Shown one piece after another: positions 8,636 through 17,158 of a stretch of DNA of 64,000 bases. The notes below the pieces were generated by a model. It was given only the letters and a program-made list of their open reading frames with translations. It had not been told where the DNA came from and did no database searches. The position numbers and the translations under genes were made by a program. The stretch spans positions 558,001-622,000 of the forward strand of contig NZ_LIPF01000004.1 of assembly GCF_001905385.1 (NCBI RefSeq). The letters run 5' to 3'. The stretch's first letter is position 1; the number at the start of each line of letters is the position of its first letter. The stretch comes from Streptomyces sp. CB02414 (GTDB lineage: Bacteria > Actinomycetota > Actinomycetes > Streptomycetales > Streptomycetaceae).

Positions 8636-10413
8636 GGCCGTGCCTCCCTGTCCAAGGCGCCGGCCCGCCCCTGAGCGGTCCCTTCGCCGGTGGACGCTCC
8701 GCCGCCTTCCTCCCGCGCGCCGAACACCGCCCGGTAGGCGGCTTCCCGCCACAACAGCCGATGGGGGCCGACCGCCCGGACCGCTCCGTCCTCCAGCCAG
8801 ATCACCAGATCCGCCCGTGCCGCCACCGACGGGCGGTGCGTGACCACCAGGCGGGTGACGACGGAGGGGGAGCGCCGCTGAGCCCGTTCCACCGCGTGCT
8901 CCGTGGCGGTGTCGAGGCTGGAGGTGGCGTCGTCCATGACCAGCACCCGGCCCGCGTGCGCGAACGCCCGCGCCAGCCCCAGGCGCTGGTACTCCCCGCC
9001 GGACAGCGGCGCCTCGGCGAGCGGTGTGTCGTACCCCTGCGGCAGCCGGTCGACGAAGGCGTCGGCACCGGCGAGGCGGACGGCCGACCGGACCTGGTCG
9101 GGGGAGACGGCGCGAGGGCCGGCGGCCACGGCCTCCGCGACGGTGCGGTCGCCCAGTTCCGGACGGGCGAAGGCGAAGCCCACCTCGGCGCGGAGACTCG
9201 GCCGGGTCAGCGCGTCGAGAGGCGTGCCGTCCAGCAGGACCCGCCCCCGGTCGGGATCGGTCAGCCGGCCGGCCACCGCGGCCAGGACCGACTTGCCGGA
9301 GCCGCTGCGGCCGACGACCGCGGCGGTGCGGCCGCCCGGCACCGTCACCCGGTCCGCCCGCAGGACTTCCGCACCGCCTCGTGACACCCGTACCCCGCGC
9401 AACTCCAGCGTCCCGGGCCCTCCCGGGCGCAGCGTGCGGGTTCCGTAGGAGAGAGCGGGCAGCTCCTCCAGGGTCCGGGTGCGTTCCCGCGCCGAGCGGC
9501 CCCGGGCCACCGCGCCGACCAGCGTGGCCGCGCCGCCGATCCCCGCGGCCAGTTGGGCGTACCGGATCACCGCCAGCAGGTCGCCGGCACTGAGCGCGCC
9601 CGCGCCGAGCCGGAGGCCGCCCACGGCGGTGGCGGCCACGGTCAGCAGCGGAACGAGGACACCACCGGTGGCCAGCGCCCGCCCGTGCAGTCTCCACATG
9701 CGCTCGCCGAGCGCACCCAGTTCGGTCAGCGGGCGCAGCACGCGGTCGCGTTCACGGGCGGCGGTGCCCGCGGCGGCGATGGTCTCCGCGCCCTCGACGG
9801 CCTCCAGCAGCCGGGAAGCGATGTCCGACTGCACCCGCTGGTAGGCCCCGACCGACACCCCGGTGTCCCGCGCGAACGCCCTCAGCAACAGAGCCAGGGC
9901 CGGCAACCCGACGAGGACGCAGACGGCGACCCACACATCGACGACGGCCAGCGCGACCAGGGCGCCGGCCGGTGTGACGAGTGAGGCCGCAAGAGCCGCC
10001 CCGGCCGCCGGTGCGGCTCCCGCGTCCGAGGCGTTGAGGGTGAGCCGGGTCGCGACGTCCCCGGGAGGGTGCGTGCGGACCGTGTCCGGCACGGCGTGCA
10101 GGAGCCCGCGCAGTGCGCGGGAGCGGATGGCGGCGGTCCAGTCGGCGGTGCACCGGCCGGTCAGGAACGCGGTGAGACAGTCGAGCAGGATCTCGCCGAC
10201 GAGCAGTGCGACGCTCGCCGCGATCCAGGGACCGGCGTCGCCCCCGCCCAGCAGCAGGTCGAGGGTGCGGCCGAGGACGAGGGGCTGGGCGACGGCGGCG
10301 GCGGCCGCGGCCACCGAGCATCCCAGTACCAGCAGCTCCGGCACGCGTCCCGGATCGGTGCCGGGCGACTCGTCCTCCGGACGCGAACGGCCCGGTACCG
10401 GAGCGCTTCCCAC
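8632..10413 (-). CDS. ramA: RamA: ABC transporter half-molecule of the SapB locus
   Basis: A 593-residue fused permease-ATPase. Hydrophobic segments span about residues 25-300. The C-terminal domain carries Walker A GRSGSGKS, signature LSGGEYQ and Walker B RVLVMDDATSSLD. The catalytic glutamate that normally follows the Walker B Asp is Asp here, so it may be the less active site of a RamA-RamB heterodimer (inference). GTG 10413 follows AGGAGAGGGG. It lies 91 bases after ramS, with a strong hairpin between them that could set the ratio of peptide to transporter. Confidence 0.9.
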   Translation of the reverse strand: MGSAPVPGRSRPEDESPGTDPGRVPELLVLGCSVAAAAAAVAQPLVLGRTLDLLLGGGDAGPWIAASVALLVGEILLDCLTAFLTGRCTADWTAAIRSRALRGLLHAVPDTVRTHPPGDVATRLTLNASDAGAAPAAGAALAASLVTPAGALVALAVVDVWVAVCVLVGLPALALLLRAFARDTGVSVGAYQRVQSDIASRLLEAVEGAETIAAAGTAARERDRVLRPLTELGALGERMWRLHGRALATGGVLVPLLTVAATAVGGLRLGAGALSAGDLLAVIRYAQLAAGIGGAATLVGAVARGRSARERTRTLEELPALSYGTRTLRPGGPGTLELRGVRVSRGGAEVLRADRVTVPGGRTAAVVGRSGSGKSVLAAVAGRLTDPDRGRVLLDGTPLDALTRPSLRAEVGFAFARPELGDRTVAEAVAAGPRAVSPDQVRSAVRLAGADAFVDRLPQGYDTPLAEAPLSGGEYQRLGLARAFAHAGRVLVMDDATSSLDTATEHAVERAQRRSPSVVTRLVVTHRPSVAARADLVIWLEDGAVRAVGPHRLLWREAAYRAVFGAREEGGGASTGEGTAQGRAGALDREARP

Positions 10414-10451
10414 CGGTCTGCCCCTCTCCTGGTCGGCGCCGCACGAGGCGC

Positions 10452-10487
10452 GACACGGTGAGCGCGGCGTGCCGCGCCCACCGTGTC
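10452..10487 (-). terminator. strong hairpin between ramS and ramA (attenuator)
   Basis: GACACGGTG pairs with CACCGTGTC, and inside it GCGCGGC pairs with GCCGCGC, with one A/C mismatch and a very small loop. This 36-base near-perfect stem-loop lies 17 bases after the ramS stop and 38 before the ramA start. It probably ends or stabilises most ramC-ramS transcripts so that the structural gene is expressed above the transporter genes. Confidence 0.7.
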
Positions 10488-10504
10488 AGCTGGTCCGGAC
10501 GACG

Positions 10505-10633
10505 TCAGTTACACGTCGTCACGCTGAGGCTGCTGTCGCCGCAGAGCAGCAGGCTCGCGCGGCTGCCGGTCTCCACGTCGCCCATGGCCTCTTCCTTCGG
10601 GGTCTCCAGCGACTGCAGCTCGAACAGGTTCAT
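10505..10633 (-). CDS. ramS: RamS: SapB-like class III lanthipeptide precursor
   Basis: A 42-codon gene. The leader, about 21 residues, begins MNLFELQSLETPKEEAM; the core begins TGSRASLLLCGDSS and ends TTCN. The core has two S-x-x-S-x-x-x-C units (Ser24/Ser27/Cys31 and Ser34/Ser37/Cys41), the substrate pattern for class III synthetases. By recall the core differs from S. coelicolor SapB at one position (Val for Ile). In SapB the first Ser of each unit forms lanthionine with the Cys and the second becomes dehydroalanine. GGAAG lies upstream of ATG 10633. The mature peptide is a surfactant that lets aerial hyphae leave the water surface. Confidence 0.95.
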   Translation of the reverse strand: MNLFELQSLETPKEEAMGDVETGSRASLLLCGDSSLSVTTCN

Positions 10634-10690
10634 GTGCTCTTCCTTCCGTACGACAACGGGTGTTCTCTCCACGGCCCCGGCGGGGCCGGC

Positions 10691-13273
10691 TCATGGGCGC
10701 CGCTGGTCCCGCGGCGGTGGGAGGAACGGCAGACCGGCGGGCCGGTCGCCGTGGACGGAGGCGACGGCCAGCAGACACCCGGCCGTGCCGGTGGACAGGT
10801 CCATGGACAGGCGCATCATCTGCTCGCCGGGGAAGGCGAGGTGGTCGCGGTATGACATGGCGTGCCAGGCCAGCGCGTCGACCTGCCGCCGGACCGCCGC
10901 GGGGCCGGTCCCTGGTCCGGTGGCGGTCGTGCGCCCCAGGAAAAGCACCATGCCCGCCACCCCCCGGTACAGTCCCGGCTGGGCGTAGAACATGGCCTGC
11001 GCCGCGCGGACGATCTCGTCCCGCGCCCGCTCGAACCGCTCGTCGGCGCGGTGCGCGAGGTAGTCGTCGAGCACCATGCCGATGCCCACGCTCCCGGCGC
11101 CGAGATACGGCATGGTGCGCCAGCCCTCGTCCACCTGGAGGGCTCCTCCCGCGCCGCGCACGCAGTGCGAGAGGTCCCGGCGCAGAGCGTCGCGCGCGAG
11201 ATCGAGCAGGCCGGCGTCGCCCGTGCGCTCGTACCGGCGCAGGAACAGCAGGGCGCTGCCCGTCGCGCCGTACAGCAGCCCGGCCCGGCTCCGGCGGCCC
11301 GGTGCGTCGTCCGCCGGGCGGCGGGCGCTGAGTTCTACGCACCGCGTCGCCGCGTCGCGCAGGGCGGTGTCGCCGGTGCGGTCGGCCAGGGAGTCCAGCG
11401 CCAGTCCGATCCCGGCCGTCCCGCTGTGCAGGTCGGTGGAGAGACGGTCGGGCGACTGCTCGACCAGGAGCCGTGCGAGCTCCAGCGACCTCGCCCGGTG
11501 GCCGAGACGGTCCAGGACCCATGCGGTGCCGGCGATCCCGTCGTGGAAGCCGAGCGACATCCCCGAGGGCGGCTCCTTCGTCCGGTCGAGCAGCCACTGC
11601 TCCGCGTTCTCGTCGCGCTCCGCCCCGCTCTCGGCCAGGGCGTACAACACGCCGGCCGCTCCGTGACCGAACGAGAGCCCGCCGCCCGCGGTGGCGAACT
11701 GGGCGACGTCCCCCGGGTGGAGACGGTCGTCGCGCGCGGGCGTGGCCGACGCGCGGATGGCCGCCGTCATCGAGTCCCGGCTGTGGGGCCAGTCACCGGG
11801 CGGCACGGGGACGAACCGACGCCCCGTAAGGCGGGCGGCCGGCGACGCGCCGGACGCGCCGGTGATCTCGTCGACCGCCGCGTCCAGGAACGCGCGCTCC
11901 ACGGGGAACTGCCGCGCGACCAGATCCGCGAGGTGCTCCGCCTTCCGCCGGTCCAGGGCCAGCAGGCTCGTGAGGGGCAGGAAGAGGGCCAGGCGCAGAC
12001 AGGCCAGCGCGTACCGGTCCACGGCGGTGCCCCGCCGGCCCGGAGGAGCCACGAACCCGGGGTGGGCGACCGTCTGGCGGCCCGGCTCGTCGACGTGGTG
12101 CGCGGCTTCGAAGTCGAGCAGGGCCACCCGTCCGTCGTCGCGGACCATGATGTTGAACAGGTGCAGGTCGTTGAAGACGACGCCCCGGGCATGCACGTGC
12201 GAGACGGCCCGCTCCACCTGGGCGTGCACGTCGAGTGCCCACTCGGTGTACTCGGCCAGCCGCCGGTCGTCCGGGTCCGCCTCGATGAGCGGATGGCGCC
12301 GGGCGAAGAAGGTGTTGAGAGGCTTGCCGTCCAGGTACTCCAGAACCAGGAAATGGTGCTCGCCCACGGCGAATCGGTCCCGCACCTCGGGCGTGCAGTC
12401 CAGCCCCGACAACCGCTCGAGCGCCCGCTGCTCGCGGTCCAGTCGTGCCACCGCGTCCGCGCCGTCCGCCGCCAGCCCGGCGTACGGACGGGCCTCCTTC
12501 AGGACGACTGCCTCGCCGGTGCGGGTGTCCCGGGCCCGGTAGACACCACCGCCGTTCGAGAAGTGGATCGCCGACTCGACGGTGTACGGGACGCCGGCCA
12601 TCGTGGCCGTCGCCCGCGCGTCGAGGTGCGGTTTCAGGAAGGCGGGGACACGCACCCAGTCGGGCACGCGGAACACCGGTCCGCGGACGTCGGGCACCAG
12701 CTCACCGGAGGGATCGGCGATGGCCGGCCGCAGTTCTCCCTGATCGTCGTAGCAGTCGCGGCGGGTGAAGCTGCCGTAGCGCACGTGCACCGGCCCCCGG
12801 CCGATCCTCAGGTCGCTGAGGATGTGCGGCCCGGCCTCGCCGTCCAGCAAGGCGGCCAGCTCGCCCACGACCCGCTCGAACCGTTTTTCGTCCGCCGGGT
12901 ACACCGTGACGAACTTCCCGCTGCCCGACCGGTCCGCGTACTTGGCGTTGCGCTGGTGCAGCAGGTAGCGGCTCGGCACGAACTTGAACGCGATGCCGCG
13001 GTCGAGGCAGTACTCCCGTACTCGCGCCAGCACGGACTCGGCGTTGTCCAGGCAGGCGGACACATGGAGCTTCCAGCCCTGCGCCGGCAGTTCGGCGTCC
13101 ACGGGGCGCAGTGCGAGCCAGTCGCCGATCTCGGTGCGCCGCCATCCCGGCGGCACCGGCAGGCCGGCCACCGCGTACCGGGTGCCGGCGGTCGCCGTGC
13201 CGGGAGTGGCACGGTGCGGCGCGTCGTAGAAGTGCGGGTCTGCGTCGCAGTAAACGGCGTAGCCCTTGTTCAC
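10691..13273 (-). CDS. ramC: RamC: class III lanthionine synthetase
   Basis: An 860-residue tri-domain enzyme that dehydrates Ser and forms the rings of RamS. The N-terminal lyase-like region opens VNKGYAVYCDADPHFYDAPH. The kinase-like domain (about residues 225-500) shows VVLKEARP for the ATP-binding Lys, VVFNDLHLFNIMV for the catalytic loop and LLDFEAAH for the metal-binding Asp. The C-terminal LanC-like repeat domain lacks an evident Cys-Cys-His zinc set, as in the class III type. GTG 13273 is preceded by GGAGGGAGAAGG; an in-frame start 26 codons earlier lacks this site. It is the first gene of the ram operon, 57 bases before ramS. Confidence 0.93.
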   Translation of the reverse strand: MNKGYAVYCDADPHFYDAPHRATPGTATAGTRYAVAGLPVPPGWRRTEIGDWLALRPVDAELPAQGWKLHVSACLDNAESVLARVREYCLDRGIAFKFVPSRYLLHQRNAKYADRSGSGKFVTVYPADEKRFERVVGELAALLDGEAGPHILSDLRIGRGPVHVRYGSFTRRDCYDDQGELRPAIADPSGELVPDVRGPVFRVPDWVRVPAFLKPHLDARATATMAGVPYTVESAIHFSNGGGVYRARDTRTGEAVVLKEARPYAGLAADGADAVARLDREQRALERLSGLDCTPEVRDRFAVGEHHFLVLEYLDGKPLNTFFARRHPLIEADPDDRRLAEYTEWALDVHAQVERAVSHVHARGVVFNDLHLFNIMVRDDGRVALLDFEAAHHVDEPGRQTVAHPGFVAPPGRRGTAVDRYALACLRLALFLPLTSLLALDRRKAEHLADLVARQFPVERAFLDAAVDEITGASGASPAARLTGRRFVPVPPGDWPHSRDSMTAAIRASATPARDDRLHPGDVAQFATAGGGLSFGHGAAGVLYALAESGAERDENAEQWLLDRTKEPPSGMSLGFHDGIAGTAWVLDRLGHRARSLELARLLVEQSPDRLSTDLHSGTAGIGLALDSLADRTGDTALRDAATRCVELSARRPADDAPGRRSRAGLLYGATGSALLFLRRYERTGDAGLLDLARDALRRDLSHCVRGAGGALQVDEGWRTMPYLGAGSVGIGMVLDDYLAHRADERFERARDEIVRAAQAMFYAQPGLYRGVAGMVLFLGRTTATGPGTGPAAVRRQVDALAWHAMSYRDHLAFPGEQMMRLSMDLSTGTAGCLLAVASVHGDRPAGLPFLPPPRDQRRP

Positions 13274-13313
13274 GCCTTCTCCCTCCACCGGGTCGGTGCC
13301 GGGTAAGACGCTG

Positions 13314-13373
13314 TCACGGGCCGCCTCGCCGGGGACAGTCACAGCTGTCACCTGTCCGGCGTGCGGAACTCAC
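13314..13373. promoter_or_regulatory. TCAC-rich ramC upstream region, possible RamR sites
   Basis: TCAC occurs at 13314, 13339, 13348 and 13370; the pair at 13339 and 13348 forms a 9-base direct repeat around an AGCT centre. I recall TCAC-type repeats being described for RamR targets but cannot check this. The block lies 41-100 bases upstream of ramC, where an activator would act. Confidence 0.3.
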
Positions 13374-13455
13374 AGGTAACTGCACGTACGTTCGGGTTCC
13401 GTTCGTGCGTGCGGGCGCATTGCCACGAGTGTCCCGGTCCTTCCGCCGCAGCGGG

Positions 13456-14304
13456 TCAGCGCAGGGCCGGCGGGCCGATCACCGCGAGGAGGCGCAGCCG
13501 GTCGTGGCTCTCGCTGCCCGGGGCCGCGGTGTAGACGACCAGGCGGTGTGACTGCTCCGGGTCGAGGAGGGTCTGGCAGTTCAGTTCCAGGGTGCCGGCC
13601 TCCGGGTGGACGAAGCGTTTCACGTGCCTGGGGCGGACACCGACCTCGTGCCGGTCCCACAGGCCGCGGAACTCGGCGCTCTGGTCGAGGAGCAGCTCGG
13701 CGTAACGGGCGGCTCTGGATCCGGGGCCCCGAAGCGTGACCACTTCGCGCAGGCCCGACGTGAACATCCGCGAGAGGAACGCGTGATCCGCCGGCGCGTA
13801 CAGCTCGCGGGTGCCCGGGTCGGTGAACCAGCGGTAGCCGACGCTGCGCGCCGGGCCGGTGTGGCGGGTCGTGTCCCCGGTGAGGGCGACGCCCAGCGGG
13901 GTCTGGCGCAGCGTCTCACCGAGTTCGGTGACGATCTCCGCGGGCGTGTCGCCCAGCCGGTCGAGCACGCGCAGCAGCCCAGGGCCGATGTGCTCGCTGA
14001 AGGTGCCGGTGCCCCGGACGGGCGGGGCGTGCCCGGCGAGACGGAACAGATGGTCCCGCTCGTCGAGGGAGAGGTGCAGCCCCTGCGCGATCGAGGCGAT
14101 CATCGGTTCGGACGGCTGCGGACCGCGCTCGCGTTCCAGCCGGGAGTAGTAGTCGGTCGACATGTGGCAGAGCTCGGCGACCTCCTCGCGGCGCAGCCCG
14201 CTGGTTCTGCGCCGCCTGCCGCGCGGGAGGCCGACGTCCTCGGGCTGCAGAAGCTCCCGGCGGCGTCGCAGGAACGCCGCGAGCCCGGCCCGGTCGATCT
14301 CCAT
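13456..14304 (-). CDS. XRE-type regulator with MmyB-like ligand domain
   Basis: A 282-residue transcription factor. An N-terminal XRE helix-turn-helix spans about residues 5-80, including LRREEVAELCHMSTDYYSRL and ERGPQPSEPMIASIAQGLHL. A C-terminal MmyB-like PAS domain of about 170 residues follows, ending in LLAVIGPPALR. This arrangement is very common in actinobacteria, where such regulators often sit divergent to a short-chain dehydrogenase, as here. Its ligand is unknown; fatty-acid-like ligands have been reported for MmyB domains (recall). The ATG at 14304 is the only start consistent with the full HTH. Confidence 0.88.
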   Translation of the reverse strand: MEIDRAGLAAFLRRRRELLQPEDVGLPRGRRRRTSGLRREEVAELCHMSTDYYSRLERERGPQPSEPMIASIAQGLHLSLDERDHLFRLAGHAPPVRGTGTFSEHIGPGLLRVLDRLGDTPAEIVTELGETLRQTPLGVALTGDTTRHTGPARSVGYRWFTDPGTRELYAPADHAFLSRMFTSGLREVVTLRGPGSRAARYAELLLDQSAEFRGLWDRHEVGVRPRHVKRFVHPEAGTLELNCQTLLDPEQSHRLVVYTAAPGSESHDRLRLLAVIGPPALR

Positions 14305-14339
14305 ACGTTTTCTCCCTCTCGTACTGATCCCTTTCTAGC

Positions 14340-14374
14340 GCGCGCATGCGCGCTTATCCACGGATCTTCGATCC
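14340..14374. promoter_or_regulatory. two palindromes between MmyB-type regulator and SDR
   Basis: GCGCGCATGCGCGC (14340-14353) is a perfect 14-base palindrome. GGATC-TTC-GATCC (14362-14374) is a second inverted repeat eight bases on. They lie in the divergent intergenic region and are candidate operators of the MmyB-type regulator. Confidence 0.4.
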
Positions 14375-14494
14375 CCCTCTCCGGCAGCGCGCCCGGCCAC
14401 CCCTGTCAGGGGATCGACAGTCCCTGGATAGCCCCGGCCGCCGGGATCACCCTGGGAACGACGCCACCGTTCGACACCGTCAGGGAGTGCGCCC

Positions 14495-15430
14495 ATGACA
14501 CGCCAGGACTTCGACATCACCGTTCCCGACCTGACCGGGAAGCGCGCCGTCGTCACCGGTGCGAGTGACGGGATCGGGCTCGGCATCGCGATGCGCCTGG
14601 CCGCAGCCGGCGCGGAGGTCGTCATGCCGGTCCGCAATCCGAGCAAGGGCGAGGGAGCGGCAGCCAGGATCCGCGAGCGGGCCCCCGGCGCGAAGGTGTC
14701 GCTGCACGCCCTGGACCTCTCCTCCCTCGCCTCCGTCGAGGAACTGGGCAGGAACCTCCTGGTCGAGGGCCGCCCCGTTCACATCCTCGTCAACAACGCC
14801 GGCGTCATGACCCCGCCCGACCGGCGGACGACGTCCGACGGCTTCGAACTGCAATTCGGCACCAACCATCTGGGCCACTTCGCCCTGGTCAACCACCTGC
14901 TGCCGCTGCTGCGCGCCGGCAAGGCGCGTGTGACCTCCCAGATCAGCGTCGCGGCGAGGCGGGGCGCCATCAACTGGGACGACCTGAACTGGGAGCGTTC
15001 CTACAACGGCATGCGCGCCTACAGCCAGTCGAAGATCGCCCTCGGTCTCTTCGGACTCGAACTCGACCGGCGCAGCAGAGCGGCGGGCTGGGGCATCACG
15101 AGCAACCTCTCCCACCCGGGAGTCGCACCGACGAGCCTCCTCGCCGCCCGCCCCGAGGTCGGCCGCGCCAAGGACACGGCGGGCGTACGCCTGATCCGTG
15201 CCCTGTCCGCCCGCGGCATCGTCGTCGGAACGGTGCGTACGGCACAGCTGCCCGCGCTCCATGCCGCCACCTCTCCGGACGCCACGGGCGGTGCGTTCTA
15301 CGGTCCCGGCGGGCCCGGACAGATGGGTGGCCCTCCGGCGGAGCACAAGCCCTACAGCCGCCTGCGCAGTACGGAGGACGCGCAGCGCGTCTGGCGGCTG
15401 TCCGAGGGGCTCGTCGGCATTCGCCACTGA
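14495..15430 (+). CDS. short-chain dehydrogenase/reductase
   Basis: A 311-residue NAD(P)-dependent oxidoreductase with a Rossmann fold. Visible motifs are the cofactor loop TGASDGIG (about residues 23-30), NNAGV after the third strand, and the catalytic YSQSK (Tyr-x-x-x-Lys, near residue 175). The length and the FGTNHLGHFALVNHLLPLL segment fit the oxidoreductase/retinol-dehydrogenase-like SDR subgroup often annotated as SDR family oxidoreductase. It is divergent from an MmyB-type regulator and is its most likely target. The substrate is unknown. Confidence 0.88.
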   Translation: MTRQDFDITVPDLTGKRAVVTGASDGIGLGIAMRLAAAGAEVVMPVRNPSKGEGAAARIRERAPGAKVSLHALDLSSLASVEELGRNLLVEGRPVHILVNNAGVMTPPDRRTTSDGFELQFGTNHLGHFALVNHLLPLLRAGKARVTSQISVAARRGAINWDDLNWERSYNGMRAYSQSKIALGLFGLELDRRSRAAGWGITSNLSHPGVAPTSLLAARPEVGRAKDTAGVRLIRALSARGIVVGTVRTAQLPALHAATSPDATGGAFYGPGGPGQMGGPPAEHKPYSRLRSTEDAQRVWRLSEGLVGIRH

Positions 15431-15472
15431 CTGATCCTCTCGTTCACCGAGATCACACCCGTTTCCGGAACT

Positions 15473-16552
15473 GTGGCTTCCGTCATAGCGGGCGCGATCT
15501 TGACCTGGTCATATCACCAGGTGCTGGGTTTCCTTCTGCGTCTTCTGCCCTTCTGGGTCCGCGAGCCGCTGCTCATCGTGGTCGGGGCAGTTCTCGGCGT
15601 ACGCCTCATGTATCTCGCCTTCCGCGACGACGAGCGGGTGCTCGCCGGTCTCGCGGTGGTGTTCCTCGTGTTCACCGCGGTACGCGTCCGCCGGGTGGTC
15701 CGCGCGCTGCGCGCACGCCGGGGACCGGGCCCGGCGTCCCGGGCGGACGGCACGACGGCCGATCCCGCCGTCCAGGTCCCGGCCGGTGCTCCGGACCGGA
15801 CCCAGCCGCAGGGGCAGGCCGCACCCGTGGCGCGTCCCGCCCCCGCAGTCGCCGAGAAGGAACCCAATGCGTGGGGCCAGGCCGTCCTGGCCGTGGCCCT
15901 GTTCGCGGCGCTCGGGGGCGCGCTGTGGGCGGGCCCCAGGATGCTGCCCTCCTCCGACGACGGCACGTCCCGGGCCGTCTCGTGTCCGAGTGCGGACGAG
16001 GAACTGCCGAAGGCCTACCGGGAGACGCCCGAGGCCGTGACCGGTGACGAACTGTGCGAGGCGCTCAATCGGCCCGGCCTGGCCCCGCTCCTCGGAATCC
16101 CCTCGGAGATCGCGACCGCGGCGTCCGGCAGCAGCGGCACCGCGCCCCTGACGGACGGAAAGGTCGCCCGGCCGGAGGCAGAGGTCACCTTCGACACGTA
16201 CACCGTCAACGTCTCGGCCACCTACAACGACCTGTCGATCGCCCAGTACGTGAGGCTGCTGGAGATCGGCGGCGAGAAGGACCACGAGGCGCTCGAGGTC
16301 ATCGGCCGGCCCGCGGTCCTCTCCTCGGACCACACCATGAAGATCACCCTCGACCTCGGAAGCGGCGGATCGAGCGGTCCGGTGGAACAAGGGCCCCTGG
16401 CCAGGACCCTGTCGGTGGCCCTCGACCGGAAGGACCGGGGAGGCTGCTTCGACATCACCGTCTGGAGCACATCCGGAGTCCCCCCGGAGGACGGCGTGCT
16501 CATCGACATCGCCGAGAAGGTCCTCCCGGCGGTTTCCGGACCGGCCGCCTGA
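15473..16552 (+). CDS. membrane-anchored protein with extracytoplasmic domain, function unknown
   Basis: A 359-residue protein. Two hydrophobic segments lie in the first 75 residues (GFLLRLLPFWVREPLLIVVG, then VLAGLAVVFLVFTAVRV), followed by a Pro/Ala/Gln linker, a third membrane segment near residue 145 (AVLAVALFAALGGALWAGP), and a soluble domain of about 200 residues. That domain looks extracytoplasmic and contains two Cys near its start and one near its end. I recognise no family. GTG 15473 is the first start before the membrane segments, but it has no strong ribosome site and the true start may differ by a few codons. Confidence 0.65.
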   Translation: MASVIAGAILTWSYHQVLGFLLRLLPFWVREPLLIVVGAVLGVRLMYLAFRDDERVLAGLAVVFLVFTAVRVRRVVRALRARRGPGPASRADGTTADPAVQVPAGAPDRTQPQGQAAPVARPAPAVAEKEPNAWGQAVLAVALFAALGGALWAGPRMLPSSDDGTSRAVSCPSADEELPKAYRETPEAVTGDELCEALNRPGLAPLLGIPSEIATAASGSSGTAPLTDGKVARPEAEVTFDTYTVNVSATYNDLSIAQYVRLLEIGGEKDHEALEVIGRPAVLSSDHTMKITLDLGSGGSSGPVEQGPLARTLSVALDRKDRGGCFDITVWSTSGVPPEDGVLIDIAEKVLPAVSGPAA

Positions 16553-16576
16553 ACCGCCGCGCGCCACCATGAGATC

Positions 16577-17158
16577 GTGAGGCGCATGGCGTCCGGACAG
16601 GTCATCTTCCTCAACGGCACTTCCAGCTCCGGGAAGTCGAGCATCGCCCGGGAACTGCTCGACGTCCTGGACGACGGTGTCTACTTCCACCTCGCAGTGG
16701 ACAGCTTCAACTCGATGCGCACCAAGCGAGCCCTCGGCCCCGAGGAGCTCGACGCCGCCCTGCGGCGCACCAGGCAGGGCTTTCACCGCTCGATCGCGGC
16801 CATGGCCGAGGTGGGCAACAACATCGTGGTCGACCACGTCCTCAGTGAGCCGTGGCGCCTGCTCGACTGCCTCACCGTGCTACGCCCCCAGGACGTCCTG
16901 TTCGTCGGTGTCCGCTGCCCGCTCGACGAACTGGTCCGCCGCGAGCTGGCCCGGGGCGACCGGCCCACGGGTCTCGCGGAGCTCCAGTACGACCTGGTGC
17001 ACGCGCACGGCGATTACGACATGGAATGCGACACCGGCACGGCGACCCCACGGGCATGCGCCGAGCAGATCAAGGATTTCCTTCCCCGGCGCCCCACCCC
17101 CACCGCCTTCACCCGCCTGCGCGAACGCTGTCTGCCGAGCCGGCGCCGGAGATCCTGA
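16577..17158 (+). CDS. chloramphenicol phosphotransferase-like kinase
   Basis: A 193-residue P-loop kinase. Walker A is FLNGTSSSGKSSIAR (about residues 11-25). The AVDSF segment near residue 41 supplies the Asp expected in the chloramphenicol 3-O-phosphotransferase family, and a lid-like stretch PLDELVRRELARGDR follows. In S. venezuelae the family protects against chloramphenicol, but many members have other or unknown substrates. GTG 16577 or ATG 16586 could both serve as start. It overlaps the downstream methyltransferase by one base (TGATG), so the two are probably co-translated. Confidence 0.75.
   Translation: MRRMASGQVIFLNGTSSSGKSSIARELLDVLDDGVYFHLAVDSFNSMRTKRALGPEELDAALRRTRQGFHRSIAAMAEVGNNIVVDHVLSEPWRLLDCLTVLRPQDVLFVGVRCPLDELVRRELARGDRPTGLAELQYDLVHAHGDYDMECDTGTATPRACAEQIKDFLPRRPTPTAFTRLRERCLPSRRRRS

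Noticed and set aside
6839..9697. Minus-strand frame giving a 952-residue RamB
   Set aside because: The first 350 residues are Arg/Gly-rich shadow of RamA in another frame; RamB starts at 8635.
6204..13273. Larger lanthipeptide or polyketide cluster around the ram genes
   Set aside because: Flanking genes are an MmyB-type regulator/SDR pair and a small membrane protein with no tailoring role; only the five ram genes belong together.
10862..13306. Plus-strand frame of 814 codons opposite ramC
   Set aside because: Composition is that of an antisense shadow (Val/Arg/Gly/Gln-rich, no domains), while the opposite strand encodes a clear lanthionine synthetase.
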